The notes beneath the pieces were generated by a model. The model did not search any database. It had not been told where the DNA came from and saw only the letters and a list, made by a program, of their open reading frames with translations. This document shows, piece by piece, positions 33,350 through 44,760 of a stretch of DNA of 64,000 bases. Origin of the DNA: Symbiodinium natans (lineage: Eukaryota > Sar > Dinophyceae > Suessiales > Symbiodiniaceae). The position numbers and the translations under genes were made by a program. The DNA is taken from contig CAJNDS010002283.1 of the NCBI GenBank assembly GCA_905221605.1, forward strand, positions 52,986 through 116,985. The letters are read 5' to 3'. How positions within the stretch are numbered: the stretch's first letter is position 1; each line of letters begins with the position of its first letter.

Positions 33350-36060
33350 GGACCCGAGCCGGAAGCCTTACACTTCTGCTACGCGGAATGCTACTCCCTA
33401 AGTACACCCTAACTCTCAGCAGACCTAAACCCTGAACGCTAAACCCTAAACCCTAAACCCTAAACCCTAAACCCTAGAACCCTAAACCCTAAACCCTAAA
33501 CCCTAAACCCTAAACCCTGGAACCCTAAAAGCCCCTCAAGGAGCCTGTTGTGCCGCCGACCCGGCTGCGGCAACGCGGATCCTCCTGGGGCCTCCGCCGA
33601 CATCGGCTGTCTGAACCAGCCAAGCTTCTGGCTGAAGAGGCATTGGGCTTAGGGCTTTTAGGGGTTTTTTAAGGGTTTTAGGATGGTTTTAGGGTTTTTT
33701 TTCAGAGCTTTAGGGGTTTTTAGGGCTTTGAGGGTTTTTAGGGTTCTTAGGCCTGTTTAGGGGCTTTTTAGGGCTTTTAGGGCTTTTAGGGTTTTTAGGT
33801 TTTTTTAGGGTTTTTAGGGCTTTTTAGGGGCTTTTAGGGCTTTCAGGGCTTTCAGGGTTTTTCAGGGTTTTTAGGGCTTTTTAGGGTTTTTTTGTGGTAT
33901 CTAGGGCTTTTAGGGTTTTTAGGGTTCTTATGGTTTTGAAGTATTTAGGGCGTTTTTGGGGTTTTTGGGGTTTTTGGGGTTTTTGGGGTTTTTGGGGTTT
34001 TTGGGGTTTTTGGGGTTTTTGGTGTTTTTAGGGTTTTTAGGGTTTTTAGGGTTTTTAGGGTTTTTAGGGCTTTTGGAAATGGGTTTAGGGGCTTGATTTT
34101 GTTGGGTCCAGGGTATTGGCTGTCGGGGTTTAGGTAGGGTTTTGGGGTTTCGTGGGTTTAGGGTTTAGGGTTCAGGGTTTAGGGGCGACATCGGGTTTGG
34201 AATTGGGGTCTTGAGTTTGAGGTTTGGAAGTTTAGACGTTGGTTTAGGGTTGAAGGGTGGTGCCTTGGCATCGTTCCACATGGTATGAGATCTAAACCCT
34301 AAACCCTAAACCCTAAACCCTAAACCCTAAACCCTAAACCCTAAACCCTAAACCCTAAACCCTAAACCCTAAACCCTAAACCCTAAACCCTAAACCCTAA
34401 ACCCTAAACCCTAAACCCTAAACCCTAAACCCTAAACCCTAAACCCTAAACCCTAAACCCTAAACCCTAAACCCTAAACCCTAAACCCTAAACCCTAAAC
34501 CCTTGAGATCTTGTGACAAGCCTCTTAGAACGGAACTCCCGGGCTTTGTCACACTACCCTGTTGCAACACCAACCTCTCGACACATAGGCTAAACCTCAA
34601 AACCCCAAAAAACCCCTGAAACCCTAAACCCTAAACCCTAAACCCTAAACCCTAAACCCTAAACCCTAAACCCTAAACCCTAAACCCCCAAGTCTAAACC
34701 TTACATCCTAAACCCCCCATCATACTTGGAGGCGCATGGGTACTTATAACCCCAATAATAAGTCTACTTATAACCTACTTAGGGGACGTAGGGGATAGAT
34801 AGAATTGGGGTAGCAAGTACCCATCAACCTCCCAAAAAGCCATAAACCCTAAATCCTAAACCCTAAACCCTAAGCCCTAAACCCTAAACCCCCAATCCTA
34901 CACCTGAAGCTTCCAAGGGGGTCAGTGAAGCCACGGTCCACTTTGTGCAGTTGGACAAGAGCATTGGCCACGAGGATCTCTGACCATCCCGCGAGCGCGG
35001 TTTAGGTTCTTGGGGTTTAGGCATGTAGGGCTAGGGTTTAGGGTTTATAGGGTTAAGGGTTTCGGGTTTAGGGTTTAGGGTTTGGGGGCTGGGAGTTTGG
35101 GAGTTTAGGGTTTTAGGCATGTAGGGTTAAGGGTTTAATGCCGACCTTGTAAGCCCTAAAACCCACTCCTGGATGCCCAGTAGCACCCGTATCCCTTGTT
35201 TCGTTCCAAGACGGGCTTCTTTTGTATGTCTGGGTCGCTGGGCAGCCTAGAATCCCTATACCCTAAACCCGTATTCCCAGATCCTAAGCCGTAGACACCC
35301 CAAAAAGGCCTCAACCCGACGACTGGACAAGCTTGCTGGACAAGCTTGCTGGTAGGGAATAGGGTTTAGGGTTTAGGTTTAGGGTTTAGGGTTTAGGGTT
35401 TAGTCTTTAGGGTTTAGTAATCCTTTAAAGGGTAGATGTAGGGGGAGAAAAGGTACCTCGTTCCCTCAATTCCCTGCGTTGAGTTTTCAGCTCCAAACGG
35501 GAGGCAAATGGGAGGCGGCCCAGAAGTGGCCTCTTCCGAGTATCTGGCTGGTTCTGAGTGAGGTTTAGGAATTTGAAAAAGCAGGTTTAGGAAATTAGTA
35601 GGGATTTAAAGAGCCTGTTTAGGGAATTAGGGTTGAGGGCTTGGGGTGTTGGGGTTTGGGGCTTAGAGTTTAGGATTTAGGGTTCAGGATCAGGCTGTGA
35701 GCCCACAGCCTCAGGCCGACTCCCTGCAACCCTTAAGCGCTTCAGGGGAGGAATAGTTTGGGTGGGGGGTTGGCGCTACTAAGCAATGCCAGCACGCGAC
35801 AGGGAGTGTGCCACTAGAACTAAAGAAAGGCGCGTGTTTCCAGCGCACGTACACTGATGCACACCCTAAACCCCAAACCCTAGACCTAAACCCTAAGGGT
35901 CTAGGGGGTTTAGCCGACTTTCCGCTTCTTCAGGGATCGTGTCCGTGGCTGAATGTTTGTAGGGAGGTTCAAGGATGGAAGGGCTTGGGGTTGGAAGACG
36001 CATGCACTACATGGTGCACCGACCACGTGTCTACAGCTGATGTTGACAAAGAGTATATGA
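33350..36060 (+). CDS. Scattered exons of one or more unknown genes
   Basis: Short exon-like islands on the + strand. About 33351-33410 follows a clean TTCTTCCCAG acceptor. About 33545-33650 is Arg/Leu-rich (SEPAKLLAEEAL). About 34908-34974 (GVSEATVHFVQLDKSIGHE) has a possible GA donor, or ends at TGA 34981-34983. About 35318-35351 reads DDWTSLLDKLA before G|GTAGGG. 35491-35557 (TGGKWEAAQKWPLPSIWLVL) has TTTTCAG before and GTGAGG after. About 35932-36050 starts GSCPWLNVCREVQGW. I recognise no domain and have not proved which islands are spliced together, so this is a marker for coding content. Confidence 0.3.
33640..34080. repeat. TTTTTAGGG and TTTTTGGGG variant arrays
   Basis: Runs of GGGTTTTTA and GGGCTTTTA (33650-33940) then a homogeneous (GGGGTTTTT)8 block (33955-34021) and GGGTTTTTA again. 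These are longer-T versions of the heptamer, the strand complement of the variant at 23575. Confidence 0.85.
34294..34503. repeat. (AAACCCT)30, exact, flanked by an 8-bp direct repeat
   Basis: Exactly 30 perfect heptamers (210 bp). TGAGATCT abuts the array on the left (34286-34293) and again on the right (34504-34511). Removing the array plus one copy leaves an uninterrupted sequence. This looks like a discrete insertion with target-site duplication. Confidence 0.95.
34723..34834. mobile_element. Hairpin element, family 1, diverged copy
   Basis: Ends TACTTGGAGGCGCATGGGTACTT and AAGTACCCATCAACCTCCC are inverted complements with a few mismatches. The interior retains the CTTATAACCTACTTAGGGG block of the family. 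Confidence 0.75.
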
Positions 36061-36210
36061 TATACAAGTATATATATATAGTTATATCAATATAGTATAT
36101 ATATATATATGCAGGATAATTCAAGGATATATATATATAATAGAAATAAATAACGAACTAACTAAATAAATAAAAGAAAAAACGCTCTATATATATACAC
36201 ACAGAGTTTC
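36059..36210. repeat. AT-rich dinucleotide region
   Basis: Interrupted (TA)n tracts with a stretch of AAATAAATAA-type sequence. No gene. Confidence 0.8.
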
Positions 36211-37956
36211 TATGTTTGCCTGTTTGTTTAACGGCACATGGCTTTCCGTTCCGAATCCATTGAAGCCATCGAGCCCAACACCCTAAGCTCTCCCCGAACT
36301 GCATCTCTCAAGGCCAGACCCCAAAACCCTAAACCCTAAACCCTAAACCCTAAACCCTAAACCCTAAACCCTAAACCCTAAACCCTAAACCCTAAACCCT
36401 AAACCCTAAACCCTAAACCCTAAACCCCAGAATATCCCGTCGTGTGCTCCTTTCAGATTCAGGTTTTGGGGGATGTGGGGTTCAGGACGTTTCTAATTTC
36501 TAAGGTTGTCTAGGGTTTCGAGGCTCAGGGGTTTTAGATTTAAGGTTCAGAGGGTTTCGGGATTCGGGCTTGGCTAGCCGGCTAGCCCATGCTACGAACC
36601 AGCCAAGCTACGTTCAAGTTCGCGCGTGATTCCCAGACTCAAAAAGTTGTGTCGTGCGACGTGGACATAGGCCATAACACCAAAAGCAAACCTAGTGTAC
36701 ATGGGGGTTCTCTGAGACATGTCCCTTTTCGGGTTCCCCTGGTTTTTTCAGAGTCCCATGTTGAGGGTACCCTACAAGAGACCATCATGTAGAGAACTGC
36801 CCACATGTCTTCGGGTTTCGAGTGGTTGCAACTGAAGGGCGCAACACGAGGTTTAAGGTTTTATCACTTGTGTGTTTCTGTCAGTTTTCAGGTCTACTAG
36901 GTTGAGTGTTTATTAGGTTTAAGACTTAGTTTTTTGTTTAGTGTTTGTAAGGTGTAAGGTTCTGTTTTTTGGGTTGGTTAGGCCTGCAGGATTCAGGGCA
37001 GATCGGTGCCAGTGTTTCGTAGGTTGCGGGCGCTGGGTCGCGCGTGGTGTTTGGTTGAGCCTGGTACACAGGTTTAGGGTTCAGGGTTCAAGGTTCAGGG
37101 TTTAGGGTTTAGGGTTTAGGGTTACCAAATGGACTGACCCCAAACCCTAAACCCGAAAAGCCCAAACCCAAACCCCGAAGCCCGAGCCCCCCTAAAACCC
37201 TAAACTCTCTAACGCCCCAAACCCCAAATCCTTGGGGCCTTGGGGCTTGGATGGCTTTTGGGGTTCAGCGGTTTAGGGTTGTTGGGTTTCTGGGCGCCAT
37301 GCGACACATTGCCATTTCCCACAACATAAAAACTCAGGGGGCGCAAAGGTGCTTTCAAAGGAGTGGTTGTAGGGCTTTGGATTTGGGGCTCAGGGTTTTG
37401 CGCGGGGCATGGTGCGGACTCCTTGTGTTTGGGGTTGTAGGGGTTGAGAACCCTCTACACCCTATAAACCCCTATAAACCCCCCCTAAACCCCATAAACC
37501 CCTTAACCCCAAAACCCTAGACCCTAAACCTGATCTGGATTTTTTGTCATGGGTTAAGCGCAAAGAGCGGGGGCACCCTAAGACAAGCACCGAGCTATTT
37601 TTCATGATCTTTAGTCTGTTGCAACTGCGTTGCTTCAGGAAGCGCCCCCATGTTCTGTTGCTGATCTCCGTGAAACCCTAAATCCGAAACCCGAACCCTA
37701 AACCTCAAGCCCTAAGCCCTAAACCCTAAACTCTAAACCCTAAACCCTAAACCGCACCGCAGGCGCCACTTCATCCAAAGGATTCGTGGTGTGAGAGTGA
37801 AGGTCGGTTCTACCAAAGCGGGGCAGCACAAGCGCCACACATCCGTGCACGAAGCTTAGGGTTTAGGTTTAGGGTTTAGAAGGCCTAGAGGCCAGCTGGT
37901 GGATGTTGAGGTACCCTAAGAAGCGGCTTGAGACTTGAGCCTGTGTATGTCCCCCC
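36211..37956. other. Arrays and unassigned sequence before Kelch copy 1
   Basis: (CCCTAAA)n at 36325-36427; an isolated 67-codon + frame at 36589-36792 with ordinary composition but no known motif (weak candidate exon); TTTAGGG words at 37070-37120; and mixed C-rich words to 37760. The 30 bp at 37760-37790 (CACTTCATCCAAAGGATTCGTGG) matches 45345-45367 upstream of copy 2, so the duplicated unit begins here, ahead of the start codon. Confidence 0.5.
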
Positions 37957-40900
37957 ATGGTTCGATGGCGTGCTTTCCGGCCTCGGATCCTCTGCTCTTT
38001 GTGCTTCTGGTGGCGCGCCTTCGGTTCGTGGAGCCGCGTGTCGGACCTGGCGGATCCCGTTGATCCCGCCGGCCCGCCGGCGCGCTCCGCGCATATCGGC
38101 TTCTGGGATGCCTCGCGGCAAGCCCTTCTGATCCACGGCGGAAGTGACCTGGCTGGTGATCTCTGGCAGTTTGCGGCCGCGACGGGGGCCTGGATGCAGG
38201 TGGGGACGGCAGTAGCGCCTGCGGCGCGCGCGTCGCATGCGGCGGGCTGGGATGCGGGCAACCAGGCGCTGTGGGTGCATGGCGGCTACAACAGCGAAAC
38301 GTCCACCTGGTTTCGAGACGTATGGAAGCTGCAATCGGGAACTTGGATGCTGGAGTTCAATGATGGCGGGCCGTGTGGGAGGCAGGCCCACGTGGCCGTG
38401 TGGGACTCAAGCACGGCTGCTCTTTGGGTGCACGGAGGTTGGAGTGGTTCCATCCTGTTGTCGGACTTGTGGCAGTACAACTCCCGAACAGGCAGATGGC
38501 AGGAGTTGGCAGTCTTGGCGTCCTCCGCACCTTCCGCACGCTCGCATCACGTGGCGGTGTGGGACGGGACCAGTGAAGCACTTTGGCTTCATGGGGGTTA
38601 CAGTGAGAGTCTGCTGGGGGACCTGTGGGCATGGGATACCTCCTCGCTCAGTTGGACAGAGATCGCCTTTGAGGGCGGGCCTACAAGGAGGTCTGGCCAT
38701 GCCGCAGTCTGGGACGACGCCAACCGCGCCTTCTGGCTGCATGGCGGCAACGATGGCTTCCTGAGACGGGATCTTTGGAAGTACGAAGCTTGGGCCAAGT
38801 ATTCATACATCAAACAATGAGAAAGCCGATTGCTTGCCCCACGAATAAACATGTTCTTCCTGTTAAGGGTAATATAGAGATGTTTATCTTTCATGTTTTG
38901 GGGTTCTAAACATGGTAAGGGTAATTCGGGCAATAGGGATTATTGGGGTCTCTGAAGCGAGCAGTAGAAACCGACAAACGCTTGGCTGGCAAGTCCCAAG
39001 CTTGGAACCCTGAACAGTAGAAGTAGCAAGGCTGTGGTGAGGTCCTTTGAGGAAGAAATTCGGAGCCTGAAAGAGGTCCCAACACCCGCATCAGGCAAAA
39101 TCTCGCGCAAAGGACCCCACAGACTGCCAAATGGTGAGCTGAACCCCCGACACCACCTAAAACTCGAAAACCCTAAAACCCTGCAACCCTAAAAGCCCCA
39201 AATCCCTGAACCCCCCTCCCCTCCCCCAACTCCACCAAAAAACAAAAACCGAACACCCCAAACCTTGAGATTGCAAGGAGTCCGGGTCCAACTCGTATAT
39301 AAGCGCCCTTTAAGGGATTTTGGGTACCTCATTCCCTCATTCCCTACTAAGAACCAACCAGTTGCAAGGAGTCCTAAACCCTAAACCCTAAACCCTAAAC
39401 CCTAAACCCTAAACCCTAAACCCTAAACCCTAAACCCTAAACCCTAAACCCTAAACCCTAAACCCTAAACCCTAAACCCTAAACCCTCAAGGAGTCCCTG
39501 TCCAACTTATGGAGCCTGGTTGCGGACCACGTCGGCCCTTCGGGTCGCTGGTCTCACGTGGCTGCCTGGGACAGCGGAAGTCAGATCATGCGTCTTGGGC
39601 TTTGGAGGCTTTGGGGGGGTTTAGGGTTTTAGGGTTTTAGGGTTTTAGGGTTTTAGGGTTTTAGGGTTTAGGGTTTAGGGTTTAGAGTTTTGGGGTTCAG
39701 GGTTTTAGGGAGTCAGATCATGCGTCTTGGGCTTTGGGGGCTTTGGGGGCTTAAGGGGCTTTGGGGGGCCTAGGGTTTTAGGGTTTAGGGTTGAGGGTTT
39801 AGGGTTTCGGGTTTTGGGGTTTAGGGTTTTGGGGTTTAGTTTTGGGGTTAGGGCCTGGGGGCCGAGATCACAAGAATTCCTGCCCAACGGCCCCTAGAAC
39901 TCGACCTACAACGGTTTGCAACAATGATGAGCCCCTAATCCCTACATCCTAAACCCTCAACGCTAAACCAATTGGGATCCCCAGGTGAGTTTATAGGACT
40001 TGGGCTTCGCGCTGAGGGTTAGAGGGCTTGGAGTGTAGCGCTTGGAACGTAGGGCATGTGCAGGCATGGGGTTCAAGGTTGCCACAACCCGCAACGTACC
40101 CAAAAAGTTGTTGTTGCACCATGGACGTTTTTTTTGGGGTACTTGTGGAGTATCTTGGGGTTCAAGTACCGTTTCAGATTTGGGGTGGCCCTTTCCGCGT
40201 GGGCAGATAGCTTGCTGAATCCAAGAACAAGCGAGGTATATCCATGGGGGATACAATGGCAGCCTGTGCGGAGATCTCTGGTCCTTCTGGGTCACCACGA
40301 CCTCCACGACGTACACTGCAAGCCAGACCTCCAGTTCGACCAGCACCTCAACCACCAGCAGCAGCTCCACGACCGGCTCCACAACGACACGGACCTCCAG
40401 CACCAGTTTCTCAGTTACTTCGAGCACAACGAGCAGCACAAAATCATCGACGAGCAGCACATCCATCTCCAGCAGCAGCACCACCCACACATCCAGTTCT
40501 AGCAGCACTTCACGGACGAGCTCCTTTAGCAGCTCCACAACATCCAGCACCAGGACGGCCACGACGCGCACGTCCAGTACCACTGCTTCCAGCACGTCGA
40601 GCTTGACCAGCAGCACAAGCATATCAAAGACCAGTACATCTAGCTCCCGAAGCAGCACTACCCACACATCCAGTTCCAGCAGCACTTCGCAAAGCAGTGT
40701 TTCGAGCAGCTCTACAACATCCAGCACCAGTACTGCAACAACGCTCACGACCAGCACCACTCTTTCCATTAGCTCGAGCTCCACGAGCAGCACAAGCGCC
40801 TCGATGACCAGCACGTCCAGCTCCAGCCTCAGCACCACCACTTCCAGCAGCACCTTCACACTGACATCTCTGACATCCAGCACCTGGACAGCCAGCACCA

Positions 40901-42591
40901 CATCAACAAGCAGCACGTCAACAAGCAGCACGTCAACGACACACACAACATTGACGCACACATCCAGCACGCAGACCACAGTCACATCCAGCTCCTCCAC
41001 CGCAACTACAGTCACAACTACCAGCGCAACATCGCTGGTTGTTGCCGTGTCTTTGGTCGACTGGCTCCTGGCGAACCGGGATGTTATTTTCCTTGTGGTC
41101 GATCTCATGATGCTGGCTCTATGCATTCTCTGCAGCTGTGTGCTGTGCCGCCATTTCCGTTGCTGCCGCTTCTTCCCTTCATCCCGTGTTGTTGTTCCCC
41201 TGACAAGCCTTCACAAAAGTGGGGCGCCGGAGGATCTGATGCCACAAGCCTTGCCCGACCCAGCCAAGCCCCCTCCGCCGGCTCCCGCGTTCGCGCGGCC
41301 CGTCCCCTGCAGATCGCCGGCCTCTTCCTTGGCCGTGGTCGTGCACTTCCAGGGCGCCCCGAAAAGCCTCCCACGAGTTGGGCTGGTGCCAGGGTCTCCA
41401 GCATGGCCGCCAGGTGGCAAGCGGCCACAGTGGAAGGAAGCACAGTTACTGGACGGAGCCGGCTTGCCCACTTTGCTCCAGTCGAGGACCCATGCAGGCC
41501 AGCGACTTCAGCGCCGGCCACCGCAGCCCCAGCCGCCGCAGCCGGGCACACAGCCCGCCATCCCACACGCGCCCCCCAACACCACCCCGAGTGCCCCGAG
41601 TGGCGGCACTCAGCTTGAGCCTGCCAAGCGACCTTCCCAGCAAACCGTGCCTTGCAAGTTCCCTTGTCTTGCTCCACTTGCAGCTCGAAGCCGGCCTCGG
41701 GCAAAACTGGTGCCCGAATCGCTGCCTTGGCCGGCATGTGCCGGGCCGCCCAGGGAGCCAAAGCCGCTCCCCATCATGGGCAAGCTAACCAACCCCACAC
41801 CCGCGCTCCCGCATGCAGACTCGAAGCGCCGCCCCACGCCCGGCGTCCCCAAGAGACGCCCCAAAGACGTCGCCCCCTTGGTCAGAGTGAGGCGGAAGCA
41901 GAGGCAGCAGGCCGCGCCCCCACTTTTCCTGGCGAGGTTGGAGCCGCCCCTCGCCAGCGCCTCAGCGCATCCTCCAAGCCCGTTTCTCCAGGCAGCATTT
42001 CGCAGCCAGCCACGCCTACAGCTGGTCCCAGCGTGGCGGACCACACACCCTCCACCCACCCTTCGCGAGCCTCGCACCCTCACTCCCCGCAGCCGAAACC
42101 TGGGACTTCGGCAGCCCAGGCCACTGGCCTGGCGGCACCCAAAGCCCGCGCAGCTTCCCGGCTGGAATGGGACACCAGCCTGGAGCTTTGGGAGCTCTGG
42201 GAGTGTCTGCAACTCACCTGGCTCTGAGAAGTTGGATGTTTCGGACCTCTGTCCGCCGCAGCGGTTGACACTGGACAGAAACACCAATAGCGTGGAGTGG
42301 CGACGGAGATGTAGTTCAGCCCCTGCCAAGCCGCAGCCAAGCTCCCAGAGTCCTGCGCTCTCCCCGCGCTGCACGATGTGCCTCTTGATTGAAGTTGTGA
42401 TCCTTTCCCCAGAACGCGAACACTTCCCCAAATCGTCCGTGAAGAAGCAGCAAATAAGCCTGCGTTGCATGTTCGGGGGAGGGGGCTATGGCGCTTCTAG
42501 GGCTGAAGGCTTTGTTTGGGGTCCAGCCTGTAAGCGTAAGCAACGCAACGCCTTGAAAACATTCACCTTACCTGTTCTAGTCTCTGTGTGT

Positions 42592-42623
<32 letters not shown>

Positions 42624-42648
42624 TGCAAAGGTAGTTGCGTCGCCCTAA
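37957..42648 (+). CDS. Kelch-propeller, Ser/Thr-stalk membrane protein, copy 1
   Basis: Predicted surface or endomembrane protein of 1,112 aa. Exons 37957-38784, 39492-39589 and 40236-42648 join in frame (3,339 nt including stop). Six Kelch-type blades with HGG motifs start at about residues 58, 107, 157, 210, 261 and 310, each followed by DLW or DVW, enough for a closed propeller. Residues ~327-574 are almost only Ser and Thr (likely O-glycosylated stalk). Residues ~575-615 form a membrane segment (VIFLVVDLMMLALCILCSC) ending in Cys/Arg. The rest is Pro/Arg-rich and basic. The ATG is chosen because copy 2 has the same one, followed by a moderately hydrophobic leader. Intron 1 is GA-AG (TAC|GAAGCT...CTCAAG|GAGTCC) and intron 2 GC-AG (ATCAT|GCGTCT). 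The last ~130 residues differ from copy 2 and run into a TG microsatellite, so the 3' end may be frameshifted or spliced further. Confidence 0.75.
38785..39491 (+). other. Copy-specific GA-AG intron of Kelch copy 1
   Basis: A 707-bp intron absent from copy 2. Joining TAC to GAGTCC gives LWKYESLSNLWSLV, which aligns residue for residue with the uninterrupted LWRFEPETKFWSLV of copy 2. The 3' part is 16 heptamers of CCCTAAA (39376-39487). The exon start CAAGGAGTCC is duplicated at 39275 and 39366 within the intron. Confidence 0.85.
39579..39749. repeat. 39-bp direct repeat spanning a 5' splice site, around a TTTTAGGG array
   Basis: The exon end plus donor sequence AGTCAGATCATGCGTCTTGG and its continuation (39579-39617) recurs at 39711-39749, 132 bp downstream. 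Between them lie (TTTTAGGG)n and TTTAGGG units. A second, potentially usable copy of the GC donor is therefore inside the intron. Confidence 0.85.
42595..42622. repeat. (TG)n microsatellite
   Basis: About 13 TG units, in the last codons of the Kelch copy 1 frame, where they encode alternating Val/Cys. This makes the annotated C-terminus of that copy doubtful. Confidence 0.9.
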
Positions 42649-42769
42649 ACCCGAAAACCCTCAAACCCTCAAACCCTCAAACCATCAAACCCTAAACCCT
42701 GAACCCTAACCCCTAGGCCCTAAGCCCTAAACCTTAAGGAGCCCCCAATCTTCGGAAACCCTCAACTAA

Positions 42770-44475
42770 AGCAAGATTGAGGTCAGGGATCTCCGCCACG
42801 GTCTTCAGATGGCGAGGCTAGCTGGGCAGCACGTGGAACCTGTGTTTAGGGTTGAGGGTTTAGGGTTCAGGGTTTAGGGTTTAGGGTTTAGTTAGGGCAG
42901 TTCAGGGTTTAGGGTCATTCAAGAACCCGGCTGAACCTTAAGCCAGAAGCTCTAAAGCGGCTTCTTCCCGAAACGTTAGACTCCAAGTTCTGTGCCCTAA
43001 GAGACCGCTCTGAATCCTAGACCTTAAAAATCCGTAGACCCTTATCATGCTGGGAATCTTCATCATTGAGGGCCCCAAACCCTCAAACCCTAAACCCTAA
43101 ACCCCAAACCCTAAACCCTAAACCCTAAACCTTAAACCCTAAGACCCCTAAACCCTAAAACCCTTTGTAGAAGTTCTTGAGGCTCGAAGTTGCCGTCGAG
43201 GTGGAGCGTTGTTAAACGACACTCAGGCCCCTGCTGTGTTTGATTCTATTTTGAGAGGGTTTAGGGTTTAGGGTTTAGGATTTTGGGGTTTAGGGTTGAG
43301 GGTTATAGGCTTTAGACCCTCTTTTGAGGGTTTTGCTGTTACGTTTAGAGGGTTTAGAGGGTTGAAGGTAGTAGGCTGGGGGGTTCAGGGTTCAACTGGG
43401 TCTTGGGCCACGTGGCAGGCCATGCAGAAGAAGCTGCAGCAGTTCCTTGGGGATCACTGCGCCGGCCCGGTCAGTGTCGGCAGACATGAGACGCACCACG
43501 TCATGGCCCTGCTGCAGCTGGGTTGGGAGTTTTGATGGTTCAGTGTTTTGTGTGTGCGCCTCTATAGATATAGATATAGATTCAGATATAGGTATAGGTA
43601 TAGATATAAATATAGAGGTGGATGGAGATGTAGATATAGATATAGATAGATGGATAGATAGACATATAATATCGACAATATATACATAAAAAAACACAAA
43701 CAAATAGATTACATATCAATAGCACACACACATATATCTATCTACATTTGTATATATATATATATATATCATCGCTATCAGAAAACGGAAACGAACACAT
43801 ATTTACCATTCATGGGAGCCCCACAAGAGCAGAGGCAGAGAAGCCAGCTGGATGAGCTCGGGAAGCAGCTGCTCGACTGGCAGTCGCAGCGCGGGGAGTC
43901 GGACGATTCGGCTCGCGAGCGCCTCCTGCGCGGCTTCCTGGACCTCATTGCCAACGACTGGACGCCTGCTGGCCACGCCCAGAGGCAGGGCTGAGGGTTT
44001 GGGGTTGAGGGTTTCGGGTTGAGGGTTGAGGGTTTAGGGGTTGGGGGGTGTAAGATGCCACGTCATCTTTCGCGACCAGGTTGAACACGTTCCCGAACCA
44101 AGCCAACTTCTCCGTAGCAACATGGCACTCTTTTGTTTTTCAGAACCCGGCCGACCTACAAATCAGTTCAGCTTTTGGTTGAGGGCAGAGGGTTCACGGT
44201 TCAGGGTTTGAACATGTTCCTTTTTCCAAATGCTGGGGGGGTCGATGGGCAGCTGGGTACTGTCGCCTGACGAGTTGCTCCACTGATGAAAGCTGAAACC
44301 AGCGACGTTGAACCCTACACCCTAACAATTCCCCCCCCCCCCCCCCCAACCCCCACCCCCAACCCCCCCCCCCAAAAAAAAAAACAAAAAAACAGAAAAA
44401 AAACAAGAAAGAAACGCGCTTCCCGCAGGACTTGGAGCTGAGGCAGCGGCGAGGCTGCGCGGCTGTAGGGCCTTT
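42770..44475 (+). CDS. Small unknown multi-exon gene between the Kelch copies
   Basis: No family is recognised. Exon-like islands: about 42770-42843 (KIEVRDLRHGLQMARLAGQH); about 43170-43208 (KFLRLEVAVEVE); about 43417-43469 (AMQKKLQQFLGDHCAGP, followed by the donor GTCAGT); about 43812-43994 (QLDELGKQLLDWQ then ARERLLRGFLDLIANDW), ending in TGA or, through a GC donor at AG|GCAGGG, leading to 44427-44470 (DLELRQRRGCAAV). The islands are charged and helix-prone. They share composition and orientation, but phase has not been proved at each junction. The gene interrupts the tandem Kelch pair, so it was either part of the duplicated unit and lost once, or arrived later. Confidence 0.4.
43564..43765. 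repeat. GATA/TA-type microsatellite
   Basis: Repeats of ATAGATATAGAT and related hexamers at 43564-43660, and TATATA at 43750-43768. It lies in the intron between two exon islands of the small gene. Confidence 0.85.
44331..44347. repeat. Poly-C tract followed by A-rich sequence
   Basis: C17 at 44331-44347, then C-rich and A-rich stretches to 44410. The same C-run then A-run arrangement occurs at 24201-24234 and 63666-63697. Confidence 0.8.
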
Positions 44476-44760
44476 TGCTTAAGGGCTTAGGAAAGTTTGG
44501 GGGTTTAGGGTTTAGGGTTTAGGGTTTAGGGTTTAGGGTTTAGGGTTTAGGGTTTAGGGTTTAGGGTTTAGGTCTCAAAAGGTTGAGGGTTCGAGAGTTG
44601 GTGTCCACGTGGGTTCAGGGGTTAACGACCAGTGCTGCCAAAGGCGCAGCACGTTGTGACAGCAGGGCCCCATCCAGTTTTGGGCTGGGCCCGCTGTTGC
44701 TTTGACGTCTTGCTGTCCAAAAGTCAAAAGTCTTTGTCGGAATTGGGCTGCAGGTTCGAT

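Noticed and set aside
39963-41126. 387-codon minus-strand frame rich in Val/Leu/Glu
   Set aside because: It is the complement of the Ser/Thr codons (AGC, ACC, TCC) of the Kelch gene stalk. The + strand has paralogue conservation, splice continuity and a membrane segment.
41610-42470. Long minus-strand frames opposite the Kelch tails (also 47813-48595 and 48225-48704)
   Set aside because: Shadows of GC-rich Pro/Arg codons on +; the frame used on + is continuous in both copies.
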